44,804 nt of DNA from Phoronis australis (GCA_002633005.1 NMRA01000187.1:305740-350543); one strand, 5' to 3'. Numbered from the stretch's first letter, positions 10,307 through 21,765 are shown. A program made the numbers and translations. Notes: a model not told the origin generated them from the letters alone.

Positions 10307-10631
10307 TGTGGAACTTTCTAGAAGACTCTAGCATGACAGTGATTAATGCAGTCTGGAATATTCTAGAGACTAGTACATGTTTGTAGAATGATTGGGTAGA
10401 TTCCAGAAAGTTCTGGTATGTGCTTGAATTGATGAAAAGTTCTAGAACAATGCATAAGGCTATAAATACACAAGCACGGGTTTGTGTTAGTGAGTTGAGT
10501 CCAAAAAGATCAAGTCGGGAGATCAAGTCAGTTCAAGAAAGTCAATCAGGAGAACTACAGTTGAGTTGCAGTGAAGAGAATCAGCAGTTACAGCGATAGT
10601 CAATAGAGAGCCAGCTATAGAGACAGCAGGT
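10307..10631 (+). mobile_element. LTR-like fragment with promoter
   Basis: Starts TGTGGAACTTTC inside the LINE. It carries a TATA box (TATAAATA, 10461-10468) followed by about 160 bp of R/U5-like sequence, and stops at the N at 10632. A second allele of its first 129 bp is at 8410-8538. No matching second LTR or gag-pol is visible, so it may be a solo or truncated LTR, or another type of promoter-bearing insert. Confidence 0.45.
10311..10468 (+). promoter_or_regulatory. heat-shock-element cluster upstream of a TATA box
   Basis: Two perfect three-unit elements occur: GAA-ct-TTC-ta-GAA at 10311-10323 and TTC-ca-GAA-ag-TTC at 10401-10413. A near-perfect GAA-ta-TTC-ta-GAG lies at 10356-10368 and a two-unit TTC-ta-GAA at 10440-10447. 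The TATA box follows at 10461. The first three are also in the other allele. Confidence 0.55.
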
Positions 10632-10632
10632 N
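10632..10632. other. single N: contig junction
   Basis: Separates the 2.1-kb contig 8540-10631 from the next one. Matching target duplications and LINE segments on either side indicate the order is correct, although the LTR-like sequence is cut here. Confidence 0.8.
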
Positions 10633-11399
10633 CAACCCCATCACCATCTCATACTTCAGAGAAGCACTTTTATTTTTATTAAGGGTACCCATTACCCATT
10701 GCTTGGCCAGTTTTCAAACACCGTAACTGATTAAGAATCCCACGCACTACCTGCTGGTCCATTTTCAGACCTCCTGGACAAATCCCTGTACATGTATATG
10801 CGCATGAAAAAGTCCTCTAAAACTAAGATCAAAGTTCATACTAAAACTAATCAAAATCTTCGAGATCATACGCGAAAAGAGGACGGTGGATACGAGAAGT
10901 GTCGTGTTATTGGACATACAAAGTGTCACGCAATGCTTCTTGTACTACACAAAAGCGGCCGAGCATGGTGGCAGTGCGCCATTGGAATTTGCAATTTCAG
11001 AAAAATAACAGGTACGGATATTTACGATTGAAAACATAATACTTTCAGTGATGTCCAAGACACCGGCTTTCCAAACCAGTATTTAATCAATTGGGTGTTG
11101 TTCCGACTTACCAGCTAAAAGTTTCACAATGTGTAAATTCCGTTCATGCGGCGGACTCAAAACCACAGTTTCTTGAAGGTATGCTAGGTTTAGTGTATGA
11201 TGCATTTCTACACAACACTTCAGAAAACTGCATTCTGTTTGAAGAAAACAAGTGCTATTGAAACACAAAGTCATTTTATTTTGCTCAGTACACATAGATA
11301 AGATTATTTTCCCCAAACAGCCACCACTCAAATCTCTCCCCCATGGAAGCCCCTAATTTGCGTCATCTTTCATTTTTTCCAATTTCGCCCAGTGTGGAC

Positions 11400-13140
11400 G
11401 CCAGTCCCCTAGCTACGATAATGATGACCACAACAATATCGTAAGAATAGACAACAACTAAAACATGTTCATAATTTCCTACAGTTTATGATGATAACTC
11501 ATTCATGACTGACTTCAAGCTCCAACTCATTCATTGAGGCAAACTCGTGGGCAGCAGCAGCATCAGCATCTTCAATATTCTGAATTCGAGACGCGGTAAC
11601 CATACGGGAAAAATCCAGCAATCTGCTACTCCGACAGCCACTCTTCAGAGGAGAAAAATTTTCTTTGCTAATTCCTGGCTTCTCGCATCATCTTTAGAAC
11701 CTCAGCTGGCTGTTGTTTTCAGCCTGACTGAGTGACTGTTCACCTTCAGAAAATATATCACTGGGTTAAGTCTTTACCTTCTCAGAGAAGTGGACCGCTT
11801 TTCTAGTACTTTTCAGGGCCCAATCCTGCGGCGACTTGATCAACAACGTAAACGGCAGACAACTCAGGTGATGATACAGCTGTGGTAGTAGATAAAATCT
11901 CAGATTGTCTTTAAATGTGGTCGAACTGAGTCTCGTTCTGGAGAGATGATGGATGAGCACCAACATCCAAGTGCTCGTTTAGCTCAGCATCTGTAGGAAA
12001 AGATTTCGAGCACCCATAGTGTGTGCATGTGAACTTCGTATGACGTTCACGGGATACCAGCCCCGACTCAACCCTTGGTGTTGTAAAACACTTGAGTGTT
12101 GCAAGGTGAAGACTTTTCAGAGGCAACAGTTTACATGACTTGTTGATGACAAGTTTTCCCTCCCCTACTCTATGGGCCTTCCATGCTCGAATGCCATCTG
12201 CGGAATACTCAAAGTTTGTCAGCAAACTTATCCCTGGGATACTGTGCTTGGGAAGGACCTTTGGGGCATTCACACTACAGGACGACACCTAACAGCCTTT
12301 GACACCTCCTCTAGACTCTAGCGCATGTTTCAGGTCGACTGCATTTTGAACGTTGTTGCCTTCATTGACGAAGTACTCGGCTTCAGTTAAAATGAAGGCT
12401 TGTGTGCAAAATCTACTAAGAGAAAAATAATGCATCACTGTCAAGCTTTTGTTGGGAAATGACAAGAAAAAGACTAGATATTAAGTGCACACTCCCTGTA
12501 TCTTGTACTGTTACAGTAAATCAAAAAAAAGAGGTGAAAGCAACAACATTGTTCATCAATGGCTTTCTGTTTAATATTGAGCACATCTGAGAATCACTTT
12601 GTAACACCTTGAATACTAATTGAGGATTTATTTTTACCTGATGGCTTTCACCTTTCTTTGTGATACAAGCCACCACGTGCCATGAGATCCTTCTTACCGA
12701 ACCAGTGGGACTGTGCTTCACAAAAACTGATGGGTATGAACTTCATTGCCAAATCCATTACAACCAAAACTTGGTGTGGGGTGAGAGATGGCATCAAATT
12801 CTGTTTTGCTTGTTCCTGGTTTATCCCTCTGACAATATTCTGTGTGTTCGTGATAAAAGCATGTCAGTTTTTGTCTATTAAAATCATGTCCAAACTCATG
12901 TCGATGTGTAAAATAAATAACGGCGGATTTCCATTGGTTTGCCAGTCCAACCTCCTATCTGCAGCTCTGGCAAGAATCAGTTGTAATTCCGATATACTTT
13001 CAATCTTCTGTGGCATTTTGAACGACCTCAGATGACTTCTGACGACTTTAAAACAGCTAATGAAGGCCACATTTCCTCCGCGATCACACGTATGTAACGA
13101 AAATTGACCAAATGTACAAGAAGGAAATTCCTCCATATTC
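11400..13140 (-). pseudogene. decayed multicopy-type ORF with RNase H-like motif and C2H2 finger
   Basis: Minus-strand fragments in several frames line up as one protein. First comes an N-terminal part with SFKMPQKIESISELQLILA and DWQTNGNPPLF. Next is VVMDLAMKF with WFGKK and WHVVACITKKGE, a segment resembling the first-Asp strand of an RNase H-like (DDE-type) fold. Then follow NEGNNVQNAVDLKHALESRG with GGVKGC, and GISLLTNFEYSADGIRAWKA. A C2H2 finger (CTHYGCSKSFPTDAELNEHL, closing His in GAH) is followed by a WALKSTRKAVHFSEK tail. The part that should hold the second Asp is deleted, and there are stops and frameshifts. From memory, similar unnamed proteins occur in many copies in cnidarians and molluscs. 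Function unknown; probably transposon-related. The flanks 10633-11399 and 13141-13914 show no other supportable gene. Confidence 0.5.
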
Positions 13141-13914
13141 TTTGCAGTGACAAGAAGTGCATGTAATCTCGAACCCTAAAGTGCTATTGGTAAAGTTAAA
13201 CAAAGAGTGGAGTGTTTTAGAAAATTGGGGTCACAAAAGTGAAATTTAAATTTTTGTGATATTGCATAGTTGATATTAGATCATATGTTTTAGGTGATAT
13301 CTCTAAACTAAAAGAGTAGCCTCAACTCTCTGACTTGTCTGTCCGAGTAAGGCCACATCACAAAAATGCCCAAATTCGAGGGCCACGTTTAAAACTAAAT
13401 ATATAAGAGACAAGTTTTTTTAAAAGCAATTATCAAAGTTCAATCTTAGAAGTGTCTACAAAGAGAATTTCAACTTCAAATATATTCCGATATAGCAGGC
13501 AGGTTAAGCAACATCTTGCCACTTGTGACTGGCCTGAAAAGTGGTCTCGGAGTTTTCTCCCCTGCTGGAAATTTAATTGTACCTATGAGTTGCAAATTTC
13601 ATTTTCTTACTAACCTGACATGAGTCTTTATGACCATCAATGTCAAACTTTGTCACCAGTTGTCCAAGTCTGATTTTTTGCCGTTCAAAAAATGCCGTTT
13701 TACTGACATGAAAAAATGCAAAATATGACTTTATAGCCAAATAGTTCATATCTCGGTAACCAAAGGTCATTGAGTGCAAATATTGCAGCAGTGTACTTTG
13801 GGGCAGCATCCCAACACATGCACAAATTATTAGTTCTGTATGAATTTTTGAGTATATAGTGATTTTTCATTTTCATATGGTTTTTATATGGAATCATTCT
13901 TAAAGGGTTGAAGA

Positions 13915-14430
13915 CATTATTTGTTCAGCCTTTAATGACGTAAAGAAACCTCCTACGTCACAGTGTAAATGGGTAACAGAGTTAGGAAATCGCTTAGATT
14001 GGAAAAAATACGCATTGACTTACGACATTACAAAGTATCCCAACATTACACATACCTTTTTAGTCAAAATCCGCGTTAAGCATTCTAATTTATGTTCCTT
14101 TTGTAATAAAGCTCCAGAGACCCTGTCACACTTTTTTGGGAATGTCGCCTTGTACAGGATTTCTGGACGGAATTCGGAAAGTTACTTCAGAAGTGTCGCA
14201 TTCACCTTCCCAACTGTCTCTCTTACGAACGTGATATTCATGGACTTTATGGGATGCACGATTTTTATTTAACATTTTGCTAGTCAAAGAGCACAATCAC
14301 AAGAACAATTTTGTTGCATATATTTATGATTACTATAATGCTGAAAAATTAATTGCATATAAAAATTTCGTATATGACAGGTTCTCTGCGAAATGGGAAA
14401 ATTCTGTTGTTCACGTTAACTCCATGTAGC
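13915..14430 (+). pseudogene. LINE ORF2 remnant, C-terminal zinc knuckle
   Basis: The frame contains WKKYALTYDITKYP, then CSFCNKAPETLSHFFWEC (zf-RVT type Cys/His cluster, one frameshift inside), VQDFWTEFGK and a C-terminus ending near 14428. It continues the protein of the segment ending near 10300, which places the two on one original LINE. Confidence 0.65.
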
Positions 14431-14566
14431 AGCTGTTTACTTTATACGAGATATGAGATACGAGAACGGTATCTCTCTAGGTGCGCATGCGTGAATGAAT
14501 GAATGTACTTATTTGTTTGTTTGTTCTTGTACTTGTTTATAATCGACAATAAATAGCTGAATAAAA

Positions 14567-14690
14567 GGAATTTCTTGAAAAGGGGATCCAAGTCAACAGT
14601 TTGAAAATTCCAGATTCGCTATCATTAAAATCAAGGTAAAAACGGGGTCCGGCCCCATTGATCGGATTGGATCCGCCTATCTTTAGTTTA
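14567..14690 (+). mobile_element. right part of the split MITE
   Basis: After the GGAATTTCT duplication the sequence continues AAAAGGGGATCCAAGTCAAC and AGTTTGAAAATTCCAG, like the copy at 40555-40600. It ends with GGATCCGCCTA, the inverted counterpart of the left TAGGGGCGGATCC. Confidence 0.55.
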
Positions 14691-15150
14691 TTTTGCACAC
14701 GGAACCCTTTTGCTACATTTGCAGCGTCGGATTTTTCAAAACCTGTTAAAGAACTTTACTTTTCCATGAATTGAAAGTAAATTTTATGGAAATATTGGGA
14801 TTGAAGACGAGTCATACATTCGTGTTCTATTGTTGTATCTACTCAATATGCGAGAAATCAGGCAAAAGTGGTTATTTGGGGGTAGTTGCACTATAATAGG
14901 TTACAGTATACTTGAGTAAGATGGTTCAGAGGTTTTCAGCAGCGTGCATTTGAGCTCAAACCGAAACGTCACGTGGATCATATAAACTGCTGTAGAAATG
15001 TTTTTGTGAACATTATTTAAGAAGTTAACGTTTTACGAGAGCTTAACATTAACACAGATGTGAGTTCGGATTAAATCGCCGATCCAAATCACGGCGAAAT
15101 GACCTTGATTCGCAGGCAATAACGTACTTCCGGAAGAAAAACCAGCGTCC

Positions 15151-15287
15151 CGTTCAGTAACGCTAGGACCTCGCTAAAAAGCAAGACTTCGAGAGATTAC
15201 GTAATATATTGCCGTGTATTTTTAAATGAGATCGTGACTGACTAGATTTTAGCTAGGTCCTAGCACAGGTGCTACCGTTACTGAACG
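15151..15287. mobile_element. 137-bp foldback MITE
   Basis: The left end CGTTCAGTAACG...CTAGGACCT is inverted at the right end as AGGTCCTAG...CGTTACTGAACG. The outer 12 bp are perfect inverted repeats. There is no coding capacity and no obvious target duplication. Confidence 0.7.
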
Positions 15288-15879
15288 CACTTCTGGTGTC
15301 ACACCAGATATCGCTAGTGAATAGTGACTTCAAGACTTTGGGTACTATCACAGATTTCGTTCATAGAAAATATACATACATGTATTTGACAGCCCATGTA
15401 CTATTGTCTACGATGTAAGGGAGAGGGTGGTCTAAGATACTATGAGCACAACAATTCAAAGTGTAAAGACCAATCACTTGCTTCAAACAGAAATACCAAA
15501 CGAAATTGCGCAGGTGAAAGATTTAACAAAAAGTGACGTAGATATAACTAAAAACTAAGGTATATAAAACTAAAGGTTATAAACGATTACTGCAAGCTGC
15601 GATAAAAAAACTGAAGATTTATTTTACGCAGTGCATGAGAGTTTGACGGTGTCTTATGCAGATATGTAACTAGTACAAATGGGAAATCCCCGAATAATTA
15701 TCTCAGTTGAAATTTATGAACCTTAGAGAATGTCATGAAGCTTCTCACGTACGAAAGTTTGCACTAAAATAACGAGTATTGCAGTGTTGCAGTGTGTGGA
15801 TGTGAAAAAATGGCAGGTTTCCAAATAAGCAGCCGAGAATACACATTATAAAGGTCACTTTTTACCAAGCATTCGCGGC

Positions 15880-15955
15880 TGCATTACTCATTGGCTTGGT
15901 GGTGAAGGCGTCAAATTGTCACACAGGGGGACGCGTATTTGATTTCTTGCTGGTT
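15880..15955 (+). repeat. possible tRNA-derived SINE head
   Basis: TTGGCTTGGTGGTGAAGGCG looks like an A-box region, and GGACGCGTATTTGATTTC about 35 bp on looks like a degenerate B box. It does not fold as a functional tRNA. The surroundings (14691-19500) are otherwise non-coding apart from the repeats listed. Confidence 0.3.
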
Positions 15956-17961
15956 AAAAAATAACTAAAAGTTTACAATAATACCCTTGTCATGTTGTTG
16001 AATTCTGTATAATTTGTAACATACGACTAGAGAGCGACATTTATTCATGATGCAGATGTTAATCAATAAAAGGTACTCCGGGGCCCTCGCAGGGCCCTGG
16101 GATTCTTTGTCACGTAGATATTCTATTCTTAAAGTTAATTATCAATATCAATGCAGCGCCCCTGTGACAGTGTGACTTGTTGTTTTAAACTAAAATGTCC
16201 GTGTTGCTGTGTAGTCCCCGTCTTAAGCTCGGAGAATGGAAAAACTTACATATTTTTGAAGATCAAATTGTCCACAAAACAGTGTTCATGACGTAATGCC
16301 TTGTGATTTAAATGTCCTCATTTTCTTGTAATGTAACTTAAACGTATTTTTACGATGACAATGAGACCAGCCTAGCAATGTGAGCGCAACGAAGGCATAA
16401 AAACAAAAATACCAATGGTTAGGTTTTTATAGGAAAGCGGAAAATGAAGAAAACGCTTAGCTCTACATAGAGGGGGTTAAAAGCATACGAAAGCAAAGTT
16501 AAAGCAAGTAATAGAAAACCTGACAAATGTATGAACGGCAGACACAAATTGATGAACCATAGGTCTTCAAAACTGACAAAAAATTTGAGGCCCTATGATT
16601 CAAGATACATTTATCAAAAATGAATCCTGAATGTGCAATGCAAGCATATATAAAGTAACCTTAAAAAAAATAAAATTCGACCAAAGGTGTTCATAACGCC
16701 TCTTTGCAAACCAAAACTAAAACAAACGATTCCAGGCCATCCTCATCTTATCTGCTCCTTTTGTGATTTAACAACCCTATTCCAAGAAGCCTTTCATAGT
16801 TCAAAGTGGGATCTTATCGGAAGGTAGCGCTACTTGTATGGATGTGACCTACGTATATTTAGGACAATGACGGGTATTTTAGGAACCTATACTGTCTTTG
16901 TGTATGAAGTGGAATAGTCGGCTTTTATCGCCAGATGTCGTTTCGTAAGAGCTATCAGTCACAGAATGACCCCAACGCTGATAAAACCGAACAACATTCT
17001 AGATTATCAGTCGAAGTCCATCACGCACAGACGTCAATTTTTTAAGGTAAGGGTCTTACTGTTACTTACTGCAACGTTACTTACACGCCAGACACTCGGC
17101 CACAGTTACATAAGATGCAAACTCCAGTGATTTGTTCTATTCGATACGTCCGGGGATTCATACATAGCCTATGTAGGGGCCTACCAGCAAATGTTGGTAA
17201 GCAGAATTTTAATAATAAAGTTGCACGAAATTATGTTTTCACTTTAGTCAAGGTGAGCTCTGTTTAGCTTGTTGATTCAGGCCTCGCTACAAGAATTATG
17301 TCAGTTCTATCTTCAACATGACGGCGTTCTCTCGTGACTTTACCAGAAGCAGGGATTGTGAGCATGTGATAACATCTAGCTCCTTTGTCAACTGCCAAGC
17401 ACAGCCTTTTGTCTGATATGACAACAGGCAGGACAATTATATACCAGGCTTTTTACAGACCACGTGTGAACACACTCAAACCCAAAGCGAATTTATATTG
17501 GCGATTTTCATTGGCGATTCAAAAACCAAACATAATCAACACTGGGCGAGCAATTCAGAAATGCTATTGGTTTATTTTCAAATATGTTATAACTTGACTG
17601 TTATTTTTAACAGCACAGCCCAGTCAGGCTAGATGTGATCTTATTGAATATTAGAGCCATTATTGAACAAAAGAGAGATGGCCTTCAAAGTTCAAACCAT
17701 TAATGCCAGAATGTACATGTAGTTAAACAGTAGTGTAAGGTATTGCCTACAGGGGTCCTCTTCCTATTGTTGGGCTGTAGAATTGAACAAGTTGGGATCA
17801 ACGAGAAAACGCCGTAATAAACAAAAGTGCTCTACAAATCTGGTCTTCCTTTGGGAGTTTGGAAAAAGATTAAAAGATGCTTGCAAAAATTGCCAAGTTT
17901 TCTTCTCAGTAAGCCGATTTTCACAATAAAACGAGGAAAATCAGGCTCATCTGACATCAGC

Positions 17962-18039
17962 ACCTCACTATTCAGCTGACTAGTCGTTCAGTGGTATAAC
18001 ACCTCACTATTCAGCCGACTAGTCGTTCAGTGGTATAAC
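17962..18039. repeat. 39-bp direct tandem duplication
   Basis: Two adjacent copies beginning ACCTCACTATTCAGC and ending GTGGTATAAC differ at a single base. Confidence 0.95.
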
Positions 18040-18375
18040 AACTAATATGGGTTTTGGTTTCTTACTTGGTTATAACTTTGGTCGTTAGCAGGCCACTTAT
18101 TTACTTTGCGCTCCCAAGGTTATATAAATGAAAATGGGTCCTTATGATTTAAGAAAAACATTGCTGCAATGGACTCTAGCTACGAATGATGGTGTGAGAT
18201 AGAGCGCTGTACGAGGCCGTGTACAACAAACTATACTGATGTGTTCTACTTTCGGATGCAGAATGGTGAATGTTGACCAGGACCCTTTTGCACCTCTGAC
18301 GTCACACACATGCTGACCCCCAATGGAGGTCATGAGAAATCGCCAACCGAGTTAACTACTGATTTAGCCTATTAA

Positions 18376-18785
18376 CGGGATTTTTCGTAGGTAAGCCCGT
18401 GGGCGTGTATTTGGAAAATGAAAAATTCCAGACGTTTAAGTAAACGCCCCGCGTTTATTCGGAAAAAGGGGATGTGGAAAGGGAAAGTCAGAGGTTTCCT
18501 GACTTTGACATTTTTTACTTAAAAATCAGTTTTTAAATCTTATAATAATGAATGCATAGTTCGCCAGCACTTAGTGTGTTTTTATAAATGGTAATTGCTC
18601 CACAAAACTGAACTTGTTACTAAACGTTGACACTTAGTGGGGTTTTAAGAGGAAATTTTCCGAATAAACGACACCAGAAGTTGTAATACCAAACAAACAC
18701 CCATGAGCATTTATTCGGCATAACTTTCCTAATAAACGCCAATGGGCGTTTCATCGGGTGGGCTTATCTACTGAAAACCCCGGTA
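18376..18785. mobile_element. ~410-bp MITE with imperfect inverted ends
   Basis: The left end CGGGATTTTTCGTAGGTAAG is inverted at the right end (CTTATCTACTGAAAACCCCG). About 19 of 23 positions match. A TAA lies beside each end (one base off at the right), which would fit a PIF/Harbinger-type target, but this is uncertain. The interior repeats TTTATTCGG and AAACGCC motifs. Confidence 0.5.
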
Positions 18786-19543
18786 ATGGACGTTAGTGTT
18801 GTAGCATCAAACGAGTCACAGATTTGTAACAAATAATTTTCTGTATTATGACATTCGTCAATACTCAAAGTTCAGAATTAAGAATGAATTTGTGATTTGT
18901 TACATAGCGAATTCTGAGGTTGCGGCATTATAAATAATTTTGCTCAACTGAGTACATGTATCTGATGTCGTGCCTCCGCTACTGACACCCTTGTAGAGCC
19001 TGAAATATTCTGGTTATTGTGCATTTCAATACAAAATATCAACATCAGTCAAAATAATTTTTCGTAGAAAGTTTTTAATGAATTATGAATCCCCAGATAT
19101 TAACATTTCCCCAAAACCCGGCTACAGCACATTCCTGCCTTATTTTAATATTTGACAAAAGCGTTGTAATTAAGTTCAGCTATTGATGTAGTAAATAGTA
19201 TTACACTGTACGTGGTTCTCTGGCATAGTCAGAACTAGTGCAAAAGTTATTCTAAAGCTTTCCGTAATGTTCCATGATAAAAAGACACCGGCCCCACACC
19301 ATGGTCGGCAACGTTTCACAACTCCTTCATGTAACTGATGACTCCTAATCATTAGTACATATGACATGAAATTGATATTATACATCGTTCTTTCTGACAT
19401 TATGTTTCTTCAGAAACAATAACTCAACGTCCTATAATACAAATCGGTTCGCCTGTCAAGCTCCATTGCCACTACTGAGGCATTCCACTCACTGGCCCAT
19501 GAGCTCGGTTCGTTGACCTCCACTAGGGGAGTCAGCGTGCGTG

Positions 19544-19551
19544 TGACGTCA
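19544..19551. promoter_or_regulatory. perfect CRE (TGACGTCA) upstream of the oxygenase gene
   Basis: The palindromic CREB/ATF site lies 229 bp upstream of the start codon. A 3' splice-like site (ATCTTCACAG, ending 19752) between it and the ATG implies that the 5' UTR has an intron, so this site could be near the transcription start. Motif evidence only. Confidence 0.3.
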
Positions 19552-19772
19552 AAAGTACAACATTCACCATGCTGCCTTTGAAATACAGTGAGAAGCGTTT
19601 AAACTGAATGACACTTTATATCTCTGTTAGAAAGGGTCGTCACCAACTCCAGTGTCATGTGGTAAGACGGAGTCAATTGTGAAGAGTGTGGTGTGGCCTC
19701 AGCACATTAAATGGGAACCGGATTATAAACTGTTTCGCGGTTTATCTTCACAGGTGCTCCTACGAAATCAGC

Positions 19773-21634
19773 ATGTCTTCCACGCCAACAGCACAAGTGC
19801 CCATCATTGACTTCAACACACGTGACAGGAAGTACCTGGCTCGGCAGGTGGTCGATGGACTTCAAGAAACTGGTTTCCTGGGATTGAAAAACGTGCCTGG
19901 CGTGGAGGCACACAGACTTCATAGTTTGTGCGAGTGGTTCTTCAGCTTGCCTCTCGATGTCAAAATGTCCGTGGCACGACGTCAGTGGAACGAAAAGAGT
20001 CCCAAATTCTACCGGGGGTATTTTCCGGTGGTTCCTTATGATTCTAGTCATAAAGAAGCGTTCGATATCGGCGTGCCCCTCCCGGAAGACGATCCCGACA
20101 TAGTGGCCGGAAATGTTTTGTACGAGAACCCATTGTGGCCTGACGCAGAAGGTGGCTCAGATTTCAGGAAAGAGATGTGCGCCTACTTCGACACAATGCA
20201 TCGTACTACGGCCGAGATCATGAGGCTAATAGCGATCGGTCTGGACCAGGAAGAACATGTATTTGACTTCATGTACCTGGACAAACCCTTGTCTACATTT
20301 AGACTCCTCCATTATCCCCCCAGGCAAGGTAGGACAAATGTATAGTTGACGGCCAGTAGGAACAGGCCATTTTTATTAGTGAGTGGAAGGTATCTTGGTC
20401 AGACTTAATTGTTGAATTATTGAACTCTTAGTATAAGCAGAGGACCATAAGCAGAGTACAGCTTGGGCGCATGCCCCTCGACCCTTACTTGGTACTGTGT
20501 CCAGAACTTGGCAATGTCGACTCCTATTACCTTGTAGTATACACTCCATTAGGTGAAAAATACTTCAACATGTAATTTTGATATTTTGAGGCATTAAGTA
20601 TGCACCAGCGACATCTGTCTTTGTACAGCTCTATCAGAATAAACACGAGCTAATCGCCGGTGTCTGAACTGTCGCTCCGTGAAACTCGCACATGGAGCAC
20701 ATTTTACACGGAAATGACTCGTGAAGTTGCGTGTTTTGATGGACAATGATTTATTGACTCTGTCTACTGCATGTTCATTAAAATTCAGAATTCTGCATTC
20801 TAGCTCCTTTTCATCCACAAACAACAGGTGTGAAAGCTTACAATAGTTCCAGGCAGGCATGACCATGATGAAATTTTGTTTCAGCGGACCCTCTCTTTTG
20901 CACAGTTTGTCTTCGTTGCTAGTATACTGGAATGTCGCGAGTGACTGAACTCAAATGGCTAACAACTGAGGAAGTTCCCTGATTTGTATTGATAATGGCG
21001 AAAGCTTTAGAAATTGATGCAATATGATACGTTTTTAAAAGAAAATAAGTTATTTGTGTCAAAACGTTTACTGCAGGACATAATTAAAGCACTTAACATT
21101 AATGTTAAATTAAGCTTGCCTTCAACTTGAATGCATTCTAGTGTTATGCCCATTTTGATATTTTTAGGGGAAATACCGGATATTGCCAAGTCAGACGATG
21201 GGAAAACTTTACTCTGTGGCGCCCACACTGACTCTGTATTGATGACGTTGTTGATGACTTTCTCGTACGAAGGGCTCGAGATTCTCGGCGTTGATAACGA
21301 ATGGAAGGCGGTCAAGGCCGACCCAAACGTACTGGTGATGAATATCGGTGACATGCTGTCGCAGTTTACAGGCGGACGTTTGAGAGCGACCCCTCACAGA
21401 GTAGTCGATTACGGCATAGATCGTTATTCTGTGCCGTTCTTCCTGGAACCCAACTACCACGCTGACATCGGAAAGCCTCCGCTTAAACCGGAAACAGCCG
21501 AAATGGAAGGTAACATGAAGGCTAAGATAGATGGCGCCCAGCCGCTCAAGTTCGGCCACTGGCTGATAAGAACGTACAATAAGAAGAACTATATCGAATT
21601 TAAAGAATTACTTAAACAAGTCAAACAATTGTAA
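19773..21634 (+). CDS. Fe(II)/2-oxoglutarate-dependent oxygenase, isopenicillin N synthase-like
   Basis: Two exons, 19773-20328 and 21168-21634, join in phase 1 (CAAG|GTAGGA and TTTTTAG|GGG) to give 340 residues, the usual length of the family. The N-terminus has the non-haem dioxygenase signature PIIDF near residue 14 and GFLGLKNVPG. The double-stranded beta-helix core has the iron triad H205-T-D207 and H262 (RATPHRV), and the co-substrate motif R271-Y-S273. All catalytic residues are present. The start was chosen at MSSTPTAQVPIIDF because it aligns with family N-termini and follows a likely 3' splice site; an in-frame extension upstream would read through that site. The enzyme should be cytosolic. 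The substrate cannot be told from sequence: relatives oxidise peptides, gibberellins, flavonoids or amino-acid derivatives. The gene converges on the hydantoinase-DUF917 gene. Confidence 0.92.
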
Positions 21635-21689
21635 AGCAAGGAGACGTCCAGCAAAAGGCTCGTCCGCTTTTTGTGACACGATGCGCTGT

Positions 21690-21765
21690 CTGTGGGGGGA
21701 TGCGTGTGCGTTTGTGTATGTGCGTGTGTGTGAGTGCATGTGAGTGTGTGTATGTGTCTCTGTGC
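21690..21765. repeat. GT-rich tract in the 3' UTR region
   Basis: Interrupted TGTG/TGCG simple sequence just after the oxygenase stop codon. Confidence 0.8.

Larger units (their letters stand above)
9536..14566 (+). mobile_element. 5'-truncated LINE, itself interrupted near 10300-13915
   Basis: The element is flanked by perfect 9-bp target duplications GGAATTTCT (9527-9535 and 14567-14575). Its plus-strand conceptual translation, with frameshifts and stops, follows the C-terminal half of an L1/Tx1-type ORF2. It runs from the thumb region (ARITEIKSFLKSWIRRNLTP), through the SYWRDVF and NQHLWFNGNLAIGG segments to about 10300, and resumes after 13915 with the CSFCNKAPETLSHFFWEC zinc knuckle and a final stop near 14428. 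The reverse transcriptase and endonuclease are missing through 5' truncation. The 3' end is short and A-rich (AATAAATAGCTGAATAAAA). It cannot move on its own. Confidence 0.75.
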
